DNA from: Hirsutella rhossiliensis
Taxonomy: Eukaryota; Ascomycota; Sordariomycetes; Hypocreales; Ophiocordycipitaceae
Length of the DNA: 64,000 nucleotides
Reading direction: 5' to 3'
Assembly: GCF_020360975.1 (NCBI RefSeq)
Contig: NW_025408670.1
Span: forward strand, 372,001 to 436,000
Below, piece after piece: positions 44,276 through 58,255 of this stretch (position 1 is its first letter; every line of letters starts with the position of its first letter). The notes beneath the pieces are model-generated. The model saw only the letters and a program-made list of their open reading frames with translations, did no database searches and was not told where the DNA came from. A program made the translations under genes and the position numbers.

Positions 44276-44469
44276 TATACGGTAAGTAAAGGGATATATT
44301 ATAGGTGCCTTTTATTATATAATAATAAGCTATAAAAGATATAACTATATATTACGCTTATTACTACTATATATTTATATATATATATATAGCTTAACCT
44401 ACCTTATATTCTTATTAGCTAAGGTCTAGGCTAATACCTAGACCTATAATAAGGGTAAATACCCTTATA
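44276..44469 (-). repeat. Degenerate LTR-like copy, minus orientation
   Basis: This 194-bp segment is the reverse complement, with many transitions, of 48710-48904. Shared landmarks are TAGACCTATA.TAAGGGTAAATACCC and CCTTTTATTATAT. Read on the minus strand it starts TATAAGGG, which would be TGTAAGGG before RIP. Confidence 0.6.
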
Positions 44470-45839
44470 AAAGGTCCTTGCCTTACCCTCTATAAGCGGT
44501 CCCTTATAACGTTAATCTTATACCTTAGTACGTAGCTAGGAGGTAAATAACTCTTTAATATACTTCTATTACTCCTTCCTCTTAATAATACTATTACTAT
44601 TATTAATAGTAGTAGTAACTATAACTATAAGCCTCCTAGCGCTTAGCTATATACTACCGCTTATATATAAGCTAACTTATAATCCTACTAGCTATTTATA
44701 TAATTTAATATATCCTTCTTAGCCTTATCTTACTTTTCTACTAAGATTAATAACTTTATTAACCGCGCCCTTACCTCGCTTACTATTATAGCCTAATAAG
44801 GGTCTTAAAGACTAAATAAGGGTCTTATATAAAAGCGCTACTAAGAGGTATAGGCTAATAAAGCACTTAGTTATATAGTACTAATATATTAGTAGGGTAC
44901 TTTAATAGGTAAGATCGCACCCCTATAAATATTAGCCTATTAAAGGGATAAGACCCCTAGTACTCCCTATCTAACTTACTTCTAAGTATACTTAAAGGCT
45001 TTATAAAGACCTTAATTATCTAATAAGGTATCTTCCTTAATTATAGTTAATTCGAATTTTATTTTCCCCCCTTTAAAGTAAAGGCCGCTAGTTATGCGAC
45101 TCTAGTAAAGATAAAGAAGTATAAAGTAAAGAAATCTCTAAGACTTATATTAATAACCTAAGACCCTTAGAGCTATATATAAGACCGATAATTAGATAAT
45201 TATATAGTTAATTACTTTACTAATCCTTAGCCGTATACTACGCGTGCTTTAAGTATATACCCTTATCCCTATTAAAACTAGTCTCTAAGGCATAAACTTA
45301 TTATTCCGTTTTATTTATATAGCGATAAGTAGCTTTACGAAGCTAAGAATACTTAGAGGATAACGGTACTATTTAGAAAAAATAAAATCTAGGGATTTAA
45401 TAATTAAAGTAGTAACTACTTTAATAGCTAGAGTTAAGGACCTAATAAGGCGATAGACTTACTAGGAAATAAATAATTAAATAATACCTTTTACTAGTAG
45501 TAAAGGAAAAGTAATAAGCTAATACTAAAAAACCCTAAACTCTTATTATTAGCCCTATAACCCTTAATATTAGTAACTTAGTTAAGAAACTACGATCCTT
45601 ATATAATACTTTAAAAGATATAAATAATAACGATAGCGTAATCTAGACTATTCTAGAACCCTACTAAGACCTCTTACTTATATATATATTAATAATATTA
45701 ATATAGGTACTAATAAGGGATACCTTAATAACCTTAACCTTAGCTCTCCTCTATATAGTAGCTTATAAAGAACGCCTACCTCCTACTAATAGATAAGAAA
45801 GTAAGTAATAAGATAGTTATAATAAGATATCTTTTAACT

Positions 45840-48420
45840 TTAAAAACTCTAACTTTAAATTTTATAACCTTATAATCTATAGGTTTACTATATTTAGAAA
45901 CGCTAGCTATTAAAAGGGATTATTTAATCTTACTACTAGTAATATAAAAGAAATTAAGGTAGATATTAATAAGATTATTAATAGACTTAAAGATATACTT
46001 ACTAAAAGCTAAGATAACTTTATAAAAAGACTTTACTAACTATAACTCTTACTTATTAGTAAATTTAATAGTAAAAACGTAACTAAATTCCTTAAAAAGT
46101 TTAAACGGGAGATATATATTAACTATATTTATAATAAGGATAAAATAAACTAGCTTAAAGTTTATATCTCCTTTATATAAGCCCTTACTATTAAAATTCT
46201 TATAGATAGACTTACCTAAGAAAAAGAACTAAAAAAGAGACTCCTTTAATATTACTATATATATAATATTAAATAACTAGAAACTATTAACGACCGCTTA
46301 GACTATTATAATACTAAAAAGCCTAAGACTATTATAGAAGTTATAAAATAGCTTAGTCTCTACTTATACCTATAGTATAAGGTATAACCTAATAGCTAGG
46401 AAGAATCTATAGTCTAGTTATACTTTATCTACTATATAATACTAAAGGAACTTATTATTAATATTATAAAGAGAAATAAGAAGATATTTAAAGTTATCTT
46501 AAAACTCTTATATAAAAGCTTTATCTATATAATTAATAATTACTTAGTACCTTACTAAGACGTTAAGCGATAAGATATAGTATCTAAAGTCTATAATTAA
46601 AAACTTAAGAACTTAAAGAAAGACTAGCTTTTTAAGGAAATTAATAAAGTAATAAAGGAAGCTAAATCTAATAAAGGTAAAGAAAAACTTCCGAAAGAGT
46701 TAAAGAAAATAAATAAGAAACCTAGATAGCCTATAAAGGAGATCTTAGACTTAATAAAAGCCTTTAAAGATATAAAGATTAACCTTACTCGCTAGTAAGA
46801 GTAGATATTTACCTAGCTTAATAAGGAGTAAAGATATATTAGTAGTAAAGGCTACTCTTTAAGTTATAGATAAGGAGGGAGCGTAAATACTATTAGATTT
46901 TACTACCTATTTAATTAATATATATAGTTTTAGGTTAATACTTTTAATCGGCCTAAGAGATACTTTTATTATAGTAAAGAAAGATACTACCTTAATAAGT
47001 ATAAAGTATACTCTTAGGACTATAAGATCGGATTTATAATATATAAAGTAGTAAATAAGACTCTTTACCTTAAAAGAAAGGATAATAAAAGCGTAATTCC
47101 CTTAGTACTTACTAATAGGTTTTCTTAAATAAGTATATATATTTAAAGGCTTATTATATACTAAGTAGATATATAGCTAGACTCCTTTATATTACTACTT
47201 ATAAAATAAGTTAAAGCTATAGTTATACTATCTTACTTAAATTAAGCTACTAGTAAAAAAGAATCTAGTTTCTTAGACTAGTTTTAGAGATATAAAAGCC
47301 TATATAAGTAGAAGCTAAGGAATCTAAAAGTAAGCGATATAAGAAAAGAAGTAAGAAGGATATTAGTTATTATAATTATAGATAATATATAATAAAGCGA
47401 TATATATAATTAAATAATCTATATAACTATAATAGGGATTAATACTTATAAAGGGAAAAGATAAATAGTTAAAGAGGATATAAAGGAAATCGAGATAATA
47501 AGAATAGTAAAAACTAGCCTAAAGATTATCCCTATATACTATAGATATAGAGTAGATCTAAATAAGAAGTTTAATAAACTTATAGATAAAATTATTAGAA
47601 AAATTATATATAAAAGAATCCCGATCCCTTTAAATTACTTAATTAACTTTATTCCTTAACTAAGCGAGAGACTTAGTATAAAATATATAGATATAGCCTA
47701 AGGTATAAAAAACATTAAATTCTAGACCCTAGAAAAAGTAGAGAGTAATATAAGACCTTATAGAGCTATAATAATAGTTATAAAAGTAGCTAAAGATAAT
47801 ATAAAGAGTAGTTTACTCCTCCTTAAATATCTATAAGGAAAACTTATAGTAGCTTTAATATAAGTTAAAGAATAAAATAAAGAATACTAGGTTAAACTAA
47901 TTAAGCTTACTTACCTTACTTATAAAAAATCGGATTATAAGTGCCTTAAAGTTTAATAAGTATTAAAGGAAGTTAGGTTTATAACTAATATAATTAGCGT
48001 AATATAACTAGCTTAAGGACTATTTAATTAATAAACTTTAAAGGTAATAAAACTAAGAAAAGATAAATTTATTATATAGGAATTAGTACTCTTAATAAGA
48101 TAGTAAGAAATAACTTTAAAGGACCTTATAGCGATTCCTATAATATATATAAATATAGTCCTTATACCCTTTCGCTCGCTTAAGTATATATAAGACCTAC
48201 CTTATATTTAAGTATAGCTTAGTAGCTAGAAAGCTAAAGTTCTAAGCGCCCTAATCGATACTAGGTTTAAAGGAAACCTTATTAATAAAAGATATATAAA
48301 CGTATATAGGCTTAAAATCCTATTAATAAGAGTATTAATAATAGCGTATACTAGGTCCCTTATAAATATAATTAAGGAGGTAGAGACTAATCTCTATCTA
48401 AGTATAGCTTAGATACTAAT
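45840..48420 (+). pseudogene. RIP-mutated gag and protease relic
   Basis: Plus-strand translation through stops gives a gag-like region (VTKFLKKFKREIYINYIYN near 46080). A degraded zinc knuckle, RPKRYFYYSKERYYLNKYK, lies near 46950, where Cys has become Tyr as RIP predicts. A retropepsin site, LSALIDTRFKGNLINKRYI, lies near 48240. It therefore derives from an LTR retroelement, probably Ty3/gypsy. It lies between the two inverted LTR-like copies. No RT was recognised here. Confidence 0.6.
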
Positions 48421-48709
48421 CTATCTTTATATTATACTAAATAAAGTCTTAGTCCCCTTTATTTTAAGTATACTATTTATTAAAGCTATATATATATTAT
48501 TTAATTATTTCTTAAGGAACGGCGATATATAAGTTAAATATTAAATTAGTACTATTTAAGTAGTTACGCTAGTAGTAGGAGCTATTAAATAAGAGCTTTT
48601 AAATAAGGTCGATATAATAAAATCCTTTTAGACTATAACCTTAATAGTTAATAAAAATATATATAAAAGACTAAAGCTTAAGGAGTCTATATAGGAAATA
48701 GCTATATAG

Positions 48710-48904
48710 TATAAGGGTATTTACCCTTAGTATAGGTCTAGGTATTAGCTTAGTCCTTAGCCGATAGCGTTATAAGGTAAGGTAAGCTATATATATAAAT
48801 ACGTATTTAGTAACGGTAAGCGTAGTATATAGTTAGATCTTATATAGCTTATTATTATAATATAATAAAAGGCCTTTATAGTATAACCCTCTACCTACCC
48901 TATA
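48710..48904 (+). repeat. Degenerate LTR-like copy, plus orientation
   Basis: This 195-bp segment starts TATAAGGG and ends CCCTATA; TGTAAGGG...CCCTACA is the likely pre-RIP form. It matches 44276-44469 in inverse orientation. A third copy was not found in the window. Confidence 0.6.
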
Positions 48905-49149
48905 ATAATATAAGGTATCCTTATATTAAACCTAATATTAAAACCTTAGTAGTACTAGCTAAGGTAGTAGTAATAGTAGTAGCTACTATAAAAAGAAGCT
49001 TAGTACTAATAGCTATAGTAATAAGCGGAAGAGCTATATTAGTAATACTTATAAGAAGAGGCCTAGTAGTAATAAGATAAATAAGCTTAGTTTATAAAGC
49101 TATTTTATTAAATATTATAAGACCTAGACTAATAAGTAACCTTATACTA

Positions 49150-50000
49150 GATCCTTAATACCCTCTTAACGCTAGCTTTAATAGATACGCCCCTTACTAC
49201 TAAGAGGTTAAAGCGTAAGGCGGCCCTTAATAGATAAAAGCTATTATCTTAGCCTACCTAGGATAGTAAGCTAGAGACCTTTTACTTTTTCCTTAACCGC
49301 TTAATAGCGAAATACTATATTAACGAGAAATAAGGCCTTAATAGCTATAAGGAGATAGCTTAGTTCTCGCTCTTTTATACGCTACTAAAGCCTTAAATAT
49401 AGCGAGTAGCGGGCTTCTAAGAGTAGGGCGGTCCTAAGGGGATAAAAGACCCCTAAGTATTCTTTAAATACCTAGTCTATGCCTTTAGCAATATATAGGA
49501 ATAAGAGAAGGCATAGGATAGGCTATAGACCCTTACTTAGTAAAAAGGGTAGTCTTTTAAGGAGTTCTTACTGGAATTTAAAGAGACCCTAACCTAGGCA
49601 GCGGGTAACACCGCCTAAAATAAAGCGCTAAGCTTACCTAGCTATAGAACTCGATCTCCCTAGCGCTCTAAGAGCTACTTATCCTAATTATAATGCCCTC
49701 TACCTATAAGGGCTACGTAGCCTACCTTATAAAGGTAGCCTAGGGATATAAGTAGACGCCGCGCTTTTAAAAGCTATATAAGCGCTTAGCCTTAAGTAGG
49801 ACTAATAGGCTAGATAGTTCCTTCTTACTTAACCCGTTTACGCCTAAGCCCGCTCTTAAGTTAGCGGTCGATATAGATAGCGATATCTAAATAGCGGCTA
49901 TATATTACGACCACGGCTACTAGGCCGCTAACGGTCGACCGCGTTAAGCATATAATATAGTCTAACGGATAAATAGTTAGCACGACTATCTAATAAATAT
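49150..50000 (+). pseudogene. RIP-mutated retroelement gag relic
   Basis: Plus-strand reading gives capsid-like sequence with few stops once TAG is read as the original CAG: FLNRLIAKYYINEK, DPVFFKYLVYAFSNI-like and SFKEFLLEFKETLT near 49290-49600. It is distinct from the gag that starts near 50520, so it is probably from another element, perhaps the one that owned the LTR copy at 48710. Confidence 0.5.
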
Positions 50001-50519
50001 AAGATCGAGGGGATCGTAGGGATCTAAGTAATCTAGGATTAATAGGATTACTACGCTTTATACGATCTAACGTTAGGGATTATAGCTAGGCCTATAATCT
50101 AAGGATAGTCTTTATAGGTATATATATAGCTACCTACTTTTACTCCTTTAGATAGATAGCTCTCTAGCTTTTAATTAATACCGATCTTTATTACGATTTT
50201 ATCTTTAATTCTAATTACTTAGTTATAGTCTACGGTCTATAACCTCTAACTTATTACTAATATAATATACTTATTATTACTTAGACCACGCCCTATTATA
50301 TCTACTAATATAAACCCCTCGATAGGTTTATCCCTTAGGAATAATACTAGTTATTATACGTTAAAAGCTCTTATTTAGTATAATACCGCGTTACTCTAAG
50401 TAATATCGTAACTATTAATATACCTATATAGTAAACTAGATTAACTAACTCTAGAGCTATTATATTACCTTAGGATATAATACGCGAGATTATTACCCTT
50501 TAATATAAGGTATAGTTAC

Positions 50520-51388
50520 TTAAGAATAAAGGAGGTAATAGATAAGTTAGGGACCTTAGAGAAGTAGTTAAACTAAAATAGCTAGGACTATTCGATAGTA
50601 CTTATAGCACGCTTTAAGACTTTCTTACCTAACTTAAGGCCTACTATTAGTTTTATCCTACTAAACTCTTAGACCTAGTCGAAAAGGTACTCTATATAGG
50701 AAATTATTTATCTAGAATAGTACTTACTTAGTTTAGACCTATTATAAGGGACTATCTTAATAACTAACTAGTATAACGAAATAGCGAAATAGATAAAGTC
50801 TTTATTAGTTTCTAAGGATTTAAAGAAGCTATTACTAAGGTATTTAGAATAACTAACGAGGAATAAGAAGCTAAATAAAAACTTTAAGAACTTTAATAAA
50901 GGATCTTAGTATTAGATTATACTATAAAGTTCCGTTAAGTTACCTTAAAACTTAATTAGGACGACGAACCTCTTATATTACGATTCTATAACGGGCTTAA
51001 AGAAGAAGTTAAGGACGAGCTCTATAAGGAAAATCGACTTAATAACCTCTTAGACTATATTACTATAGTAGTACGAATCGACGATAGATAGTATACGCTA
51101 TGCTAAGAAAAGAAATAAGGAAGAGGAAACTAAAACCCTTCCTATAAGAATAACTTTAACTAACGCGCTAACTATAAAAAGAAGCGCGAAACTCTTATTA
51201 CCTATACTTATATAACTAACCTAAGTAGGATAGATCTAGATATAATATAGAAAAGTAAAGGAAAGTATTTTAACTATAGGAAACTTAGATATTACTTTAA
51301 GGAATATAGATAACCTTATAAGGAAAAGAAAACCTACTAAGTACTAGCCTTAAAAAGTAAGAAATATTTAAACGCTATTAATAGATAG
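50520..51388 (+). pseudogene. Outer Ty3/gypsy element: gag, left of the nested insertion
   Basis: Reading through RIP stops shows a Ty3/gypsy capsid: FLT.LKAYY.FYPTKLLDLVEKVLYIG, then VDYTIKFRQVTLKL-like and LILRFYNGLKEEVKDELYKENR near 50960-51045. A degraded zinc knuckle (NYRKLRYYFKEYR) follows near 51272. The sequence stops abruptly at 51388, where the inner element begins, and its pol resumes at 58256. Confidence 0.75.
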
Positions 51389-51645
51389 TATTAAGGGCTA
51401 GTATATACTTAGTATAGTAGTATAGGGCTAAATAATTATTTATCTAAAGCTAAGAAGAAAGAAGGAAAACTCTATCTTAGTTATAATAGTTATCTATCTT
51501 CCTTAGTCCCTAGCTTAACCTATATTTAAGTACTATTCGGCCTAAGTTTAGGTCGAGCTCTACCTATATATAAGTCTACTTTAGCCCGACTTTAATATAG
51601 TCGCTATAATATAACCTTAGCCTTCTATAGGTATAGCCCGTAATA
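51389..51645 (-). repeat. LTR of the nested gypsy element (left copy)
   Basis: The 257-bp copy lies directly after the GATAG target copy. It is the 3' LTR in the element's own orientation, and more heavily C-to-T mutated than its partner. Confidence 0.88.
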
Positions 51646-54600
51646 CTACCCCCGCTCTCCCCCTCTTATTAGTAGTGCTCCTATTCCTCTCCTACTGCCT
51701 TTCCGTTATCGCTATCCCCTTTTTCTCGGCGCGCGCGGTCGCTTCCTTCCGCCTTACGCTCGCCCTATCCCTCTATACCCCGCCCTTTCGTACGCCTATT
51801 CCGCCCTCTCCTTCCCTCCTCTATATATATACCCCTATACCTTACTAACTATATACGTGCCCCGCTATATATAAATACCCTTCTTCTATCCCCTCTCCCT
51901 CTTCCTTTCTTTTTCCTCCTTTAAGCTTTACTCCCTCCGCGCGCGCGCCCTTACTCTACCTAACTTCTATTGCTATACCGCGCTATATTATAACTACTAT
52001 GGGCCCTCGTACGCCCGCCGGCTTCTCTACTCCGCGTAGCGGCACCCTACCTCTTAGTATGCTAGGCGACTATACTCTACCGCCTTTACGCTAGTTAACG
52101 CATTTACCTATATCTCTTAGTAAGTATAGCGCGACCTATAGTATTACTATACGGCGGCTACCTTATCTTACCTATATAGGCCGAATAACGTCGCTAAGCG
52201 TCGAGACGTAGTATAGTACTTACTAAAATTAAGCGTCGCCGCGTGCTTATAACTACTTCGCCTACGCCTACGCTAGATTACGCTACCTTTCTATCCGTTA
52301 CTCTCCTTTAACTTTATTTAATAAGACGCTAATATAATAATAGTATATTAAGGATATAATCGCCGCTACTAACGCCCTTTAAGACTATATATCCTAAAAG
52401 ATATTCGACGACTACTAAAGTAACCTTTATATATATACTCCGTTCCCCCTCTAACCTTATCCTACTATTTATCTTTAACTATTATTCTAATATACTAAGC
52501 TTACCCGCGCTACTATATCTATACGCTAGGCCTAGATATACCTTAATATCTTAAAGTAATTAGGCAGTAGTTAAAGGGCGTTTATAATTAGTTAAAATTA
52601 AGTTAGTATCCTTAGTATATCTTACTATATCTATATCTTATCTTATTATATCCTACCCTTATTCTTATCCTTATCTATCCTTTATCGCTATCCGTCCTAT
52701 ATCTATCCCCTATCTATCTTTTATTACTTTCCTTTAGTACTATAGTTCTTCTTTATCCTTTCCTTATTCTTTAATAAGCGTTTCCTATCTCTTACCTCCT
52801 TCTCTTTCTCCCCCTTCTATCCTTTATTTCCCTTTCTTTATCCTCCGCCCTCTTCTTTATCCCTTTCTCTTACCCCTCCTTTATTATTCTCCCTCGCGTT
52901 TCCCTACTATCTCTTAAATCCCTTTAAGGCTTATATCTCTTAAAAGTCGTTTAGTAGGTACTACGATAGGTTTATATACCCTTATTATTTTATAAGTACC
53001 TATCGCTATCTACCCCCCCCCCTCTACTTCTACCGCGCTTATTAAATCTCTTTAACGATATATTTAAGCTCGTTATCCTCCCTAATTACCGGTAGCGGTT
53101 AACAGTTATTAACTACCTATCTAAGTAGTAGGTTCTCTACCGCCTAGTAGAGGAATTCTATATAGAGCCTCTTATATACCCTCCCTAGTATATTAAGCTC
53201 TACTATATATAAGCTTACTACCTTTATTATAGTATACTTTTAATATAGCTAGTTAAGCTTCTTATATAGCTAGTTAGTTATATATTTAGCTATATCTACC
53301 TATACTTTATCGCCTACCTCGAACCTCTTTACTAAGGCTCTCTTTTAGTTTACCGTTTCCTTTTATCTTACCTACGCCGCGATAATAGCGGTTTATAGGA
53401 AGTCGGTTACCTCTCTTATCCTTTAAGCGAGCTCCCTCGCCCCCCTTACTTCTAGCGCTAGCGGCCCTTCCTCCCTCGCTATTTAGACCGGCTTAATATT
53501 ATATCTATATATCGCGAAGAATAAGCTTATACCTATTATCGACGCTACGCGGTTATTTAGTACGGCTTATATATATAGTAGCTATACTTCTTAGTCGTCC
53601 TAGCTATAGTAAATATATACCTAAAGGTACGCCTATACTTCTTAGTTCGCGCGCTTAGTTAACCTATCTATTTATAGGTAGTATACTAAACTTAACTTCC
53701 TTTATACTCCTATTTATTTATAAAACTCCCTTTAAAAGCTTCCTATTTAGTTTATCTTTTTATCCGATATAATCGACCTTAGTATCTTATAGAAGCGGAA
53801 GTAAGCTTAAAGGAATCTCGTTATATATACTACTACCCCTATTATTAGTATCGCTTTAAGCGTTACTGCCTTTATTAGCTAGTTTATAATTACCTAAAGG
53901 TACCTCGCGCCTTTTATCTTAATTAGCGGTAGTTCGACTATAAAGTCTATTAATAGGTATATAAACGGTTAGGACGGTAGTAGTAGGGGCTTTAGGAGTC
54001 CCTTTCGGAGTTGCCTCTATATATACCCCCTCCTATATAGTTTATAGTTCGCGACGAGCCGCCTTACCGTCGCCGACTAGCTAGGCTAAAAGAATTCTCG
54101 GGCTAGTATCGCTAGGGTCCTCTCTCTCCCTAGGTATCCTACCGCTATTAAGTCGTGCGTTTATTAAGCTATCTATACCTAAAGTATATCCTATTCCTCG
54201 CCCCCCTCTCCTTTATTATACTTTAGTTTCCCTAGTACTTATAGCCTCTCTTAAAAGCGTAACCGTCTCCTAACATTAATTATATATTTACTTAGCTATA
54301 CCTTTAGCTACTATTTCGGTACTAGCGATCTCTCCCCTTTATATACTACTTAGAACACCGCTTAGTATTCCTTATCTTTCCTTAGCGCTTCTATTTATTT
54401 CTTTTATAGCTCTTAGTCGTCGAATACTAGTATAGGGTTAGCCTATTCCTAGGGTATATTTCGGCCTAAGTTTAGGTTAAGTTTTAGTTAGTTATCGCCC
54501 TTATTTACCTCCTCCTTAGGTCGTTTAATAGGCCCCCTTACTCCGCTAACGTATACTATCGCGCTTACCCCTCCTCTACCTACCTATAGCGCTACTACTA

Positions 54601-57600
54601 CTGCCCTATCTTAAGCTAAGCGTCCCGGTAAGTTAGCGTATCGGCCCTTAGCGGGGACTAGGCGGCCTTATAGGTATATAGTCTCTAGAATTATCTAGAC
54701 TACCCGCCCTATCTCCCTTTCGTCCGTTTCGCCCGCCGACCGATCTTACTCCCGGTAGGATAGCGCGTTAGGCACCGCCGCTAGCCTCCCTAGCCGGAAC
54801 TCTAGTATAAAGTTATAAGATATAAGCTCTATCGCCTATTAGCTTTATCTCTTATTTAACTTCTTCTTTATTATAAAGTACCTTAGGTTATTATAGTTAG
54901 TTAGTATTATAAAGGTAGGTATATTCTAGAGTTTTACTCCTTAGAAGTCTAAGTACTATATAATTATAAGTATCTTCTTATCGTAGATTAAGTAGTTATA
55001 CTCTATTAAGTTTAGTCTCTTTAAAAAGAATCCTACTAAGTATTATATACCGTTTAGCCCTACCTACGTTAGCGCCCCCCCTATTACGTATCTAAAATAG
55101 TCCGCCTCTAGGTATATTTCTCTCTTTAGGTCGTAAAGTTATAGTACTAGGGCGTTATAGAAGGCGTTTTAGATAAACTTAAACGCTATTTAGTACTTAT
55201 TTATCTACTTAAAGATCGCGCCCTTCTTATAAAAGCCGTCTAAGTATACTAATACCTCTACGTAGAGTAATATAAAGGCTTAGTAGTAGTTCGTAAAGCT
55301 AAGGAAGCTCCGGACTCTTCTTATATTCCGGGGTACCCGCTATATCTATATTACCTAGATCTTCTCTAGGTCGTATTAAACCTTACCCCCTACTTATACG
55401 ATAAAGCCTAGGTACTTACCTCCTTTATTATAAAGTCGTACTTCCTTAGGTCTAATATTAGACCCGCCTTTTATAGCTTTTAGAGTACCCTTACTACCTT
55501 CTCCTAGTAGTCTTAAAGAGACCCTAATAAGTAGATTAAGATATTATTTATATACGCTATAACGAACTTATATAGGTACTCCCTTAGTACTTTATTAATA
55601 TATTATTAAAAGGTAGCCGGCGTCCCTATTAAGCTAAATAGGTATACCTACTACTTAAATAATCCGAACTTTATTTAAAAGGCTATCTTAAACTTATAGC
55701 CCTCTACTATCCGGATCTTATAAAACGCCGCTATAACGTCGAGCTTCGTAAACTACTTTACCTTTATAAGTATCTATAGTATCTCTATAATTAAGGGTAG
55801 CGCGTACCTATCCTTTTTTATAATCGCGTTTAGGGCCTAGTAATTATAGTAAAATCGTAAGCGACCGTTTAACTTTCGGGTAAAGAGTACTAGGGCCGCG
55901 GCTAAGGAGCTACTTAAGCGGATTAAGTTTACCTCTATTAGCTCGCTTAGGGTCTTCCTTAGTACTAAAAGTTCCTCCCTCGATATATCGTAGAAGGGTC
56001 CTTATAGTAAGGGGGGCTCTACCCTATCTTTATTTAGTATTAGGTTAATCTTATAGTCTACCCCTAGCTTATATAAGGGTATCTCTAAAGCCTTCTTTAG
56101 TATAAAGAGGTTTAGGTATATATCTAGCGCCTACTTTAGGATATAGTCCGCTAGGTCTACCGCTATCTTTAGCTAGAGTGCTCTCTTTATATCCTTTATT
56201 ATAATTGCTTAGATATCGACTATCCTCCGCCTTCCCTTATTATCCCTTACCGCTTTCTCCCTTTAATATTCCGCTACGAATACTACCGTACTAATAATCT
56301 TTGCCCCTTAGATCTATTCTACCCTCCTTACTACTTCCGATCTTTATAGGCTAATTTAGATCTTAGCCTTACTATACTAAATCCGATCCCCCGCTATATT
56401 ATATATTACTTAGTTCTTCTTTATCTATAGCCTTCCTAGGAATATATCGTAGCTTAGCCTAGGGACTATATATATAAAGGTCTACTCTATATAGCCGTTA
56501 ATATCTATCTTAAATACTATAATTCCTTTTATTTATAAGGCTAGAGTATCTTTTAAGAACGGCCTTAGTTATCTTCTCCTTCTATTAGCGAGAGGTATTT
56601 ATAACTTCTTTACTACCCTCTTACTTACTATAGTATAGTAATTATAGCCGGTATCTATAAGCGCGTTAAGTCCCTTCTTCCTATTAATACTTACCCTTAG
56701 CGTTACTAAGCCTAGTATAAGATAGTCCCTTATTAACTTCTAAGCTTCTTACTATTTCTCTTTTACCCTTAGCGCCTAACTTTACGCTAGGGTTCCCTTT
56801 TTTCTAAGTCGTTATTATCCTTAGCGTCCCTCTTTTCCTTTATTACGCCCGCCCTCTAAGGTTCCTATCTCCTCTTCTTATAATAGAGCGCGATATATCC
56901 TTTAACTCTATAGTTAAAGTACGTCCGGTTCTCTAGCTAGCTCTACCCCTCCCTTCGTCTATCTAGGGCGTTAATACTAATTATTAGGGTATCCCTATCT
57001 TTATCTTTCCTTTCCTAGGGGTATATATCCGCTAGTCTTCTTTAGTTTAGGAGGGGTTATCTTATTTACTAGACCCTCTCTAGCTTAGCCGCTATTTACG
57101 CTACCTAATTAATATAGGCGGCGAAGCTTAATATAAGGAGGTCGACTATAGCTAATGCCTCGCGGAGCTAGATTCCTAGAGCCCCCTCTAAGAAGACGAT
57201 CTAAACGTCGTATAGCTAGGACCTGCCCCTAGCCTTAAAGAGTCTCTACTTAAACTTTAGAAGGAACGCTATAAATATCTAACTTTCCCCTTATTTTATT
57301 ATCTAGATCGCCGCCGCTACGCGTAACTAGATATCTATATTAAGGTAGATTAAGTCGAGGTACTTTAGGAATTCCTTTTAATCGTAGCCCCTCTCCGCCC
57401 TTATTCTATAGTATATAGCGACTATTTATTATAGCCCGGCGTCTAGGTAGTTATAAATAAGGTAGAAGATTTCCCTTAAGCTTAAGAAGAATTCTTTATC
57501 GATCTTATACTTCTCCTATATATATTATACTTATAGGGTATAGTGCTATCGTTATCCGTTAAATTTTCCTAGGCTTAGGAGAGGCTTCCTATAGCTATTC

Positions 57601-57993
57601 TTCCTTACTACCTCCCCCTTAGTCGTAGGCGTCGCTGCCCCCCCCGTCGCCCCTAAGGGCGGTATTAAACTACCTACTCTGCCCTTAGCCCCCTCCTACG
57701 TACCCGTTTATATTAGTTTATCTATCCTTTAATATATCCTCTTAATCTAGCCGATTAGTTCCTATATCTATAGTTAGCTCTATATTACTTAATGCCTTAT
57801 CTCTACCTCTCCTACTTATAGCGAGAGTATCGCTTACTCTATTGTTAGCTAGGCGTCTAGCCCTCCCGTTACTACTCCTTACTATCCTTAGGCCTATTCT
57901 CCCTCCTCTAGGTTATCGGGATATCCGTATTATATCCTTTTAGTCCGATCTCTCTCTAGGCTTTATAGCCTTATCTAAAAGGAGCTTTAGATA

Positions 57994-58250
57994 TATTAAG
58001 GGCCGGCGTATACTTAGTATAGTAGTATAAGGCTAAATAATTATTTATCTAAAGCTAAGGAGAAAGGAGGAAAACTCTATCCTAGTCGCGACGGTTATCC
58101 GTCTTCCTTAGTCCCTAGCTCGACCTATATTCGGGTGCTATTTAGCCTAAGTTCGGGTCGAGCTCTGCCCGTGCATAGGTCTACTTCGGCCCGACTTTAG
58201 TGCGGTTGCTATAGTATAACCTTAGCCTTCTATAGGCATAGCCTATAATA
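57994..58250 (-). repeat. LTR of the nested gypsy element (right copy)
   Basis: The 257-bp copy is followed directly by GATAG at 58251-58255. It retains CG-rich words (CCGGCG, GTCGCGACGG) that are TA-rich in the left copy, so the two LTRs suffered RIP to different extents. Confidence 0.88.
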
Positions 58251-58255
58251 GATAG

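Larger units (their letters stand above)
51389..58250 (-). mobile_element. Nested Ty3/gypsy element, minus strand, RIP-mutated
   Basis: The 6862-bp element has two 257-bp LTRs (51389-51645 and 57994-58250). Both begin TATTAAGGGC and end TAATA on the plus strand, which would be TG...CA before RIP. The target duplication GATAG flanks it (51384-51388 and 58251-58255). Coding sequence is on the minus strand: a zinc knuckle (YFNYRVKGYIALYYKK) near 56880-56940, protease LNALIDTGYNYYTIVSK near 56640, and RT with GTPATF, YINKVLREYL and FVIAYINNILIY near 55530-55640. Integrase lies further left. All frames contain stops. The LTRs differ from each other mainly by transitions. Confidence 0.88.

Noticed and set aside
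44276..48904. Inverted 195-bp copies as ends of a DNA transposon
   Set aside because: The interior encodes retroelement gag and protease relics and the ends have LTR-like TG...CA form, so LTR copies in opposite orientation are more likely; kept only as an alternative.
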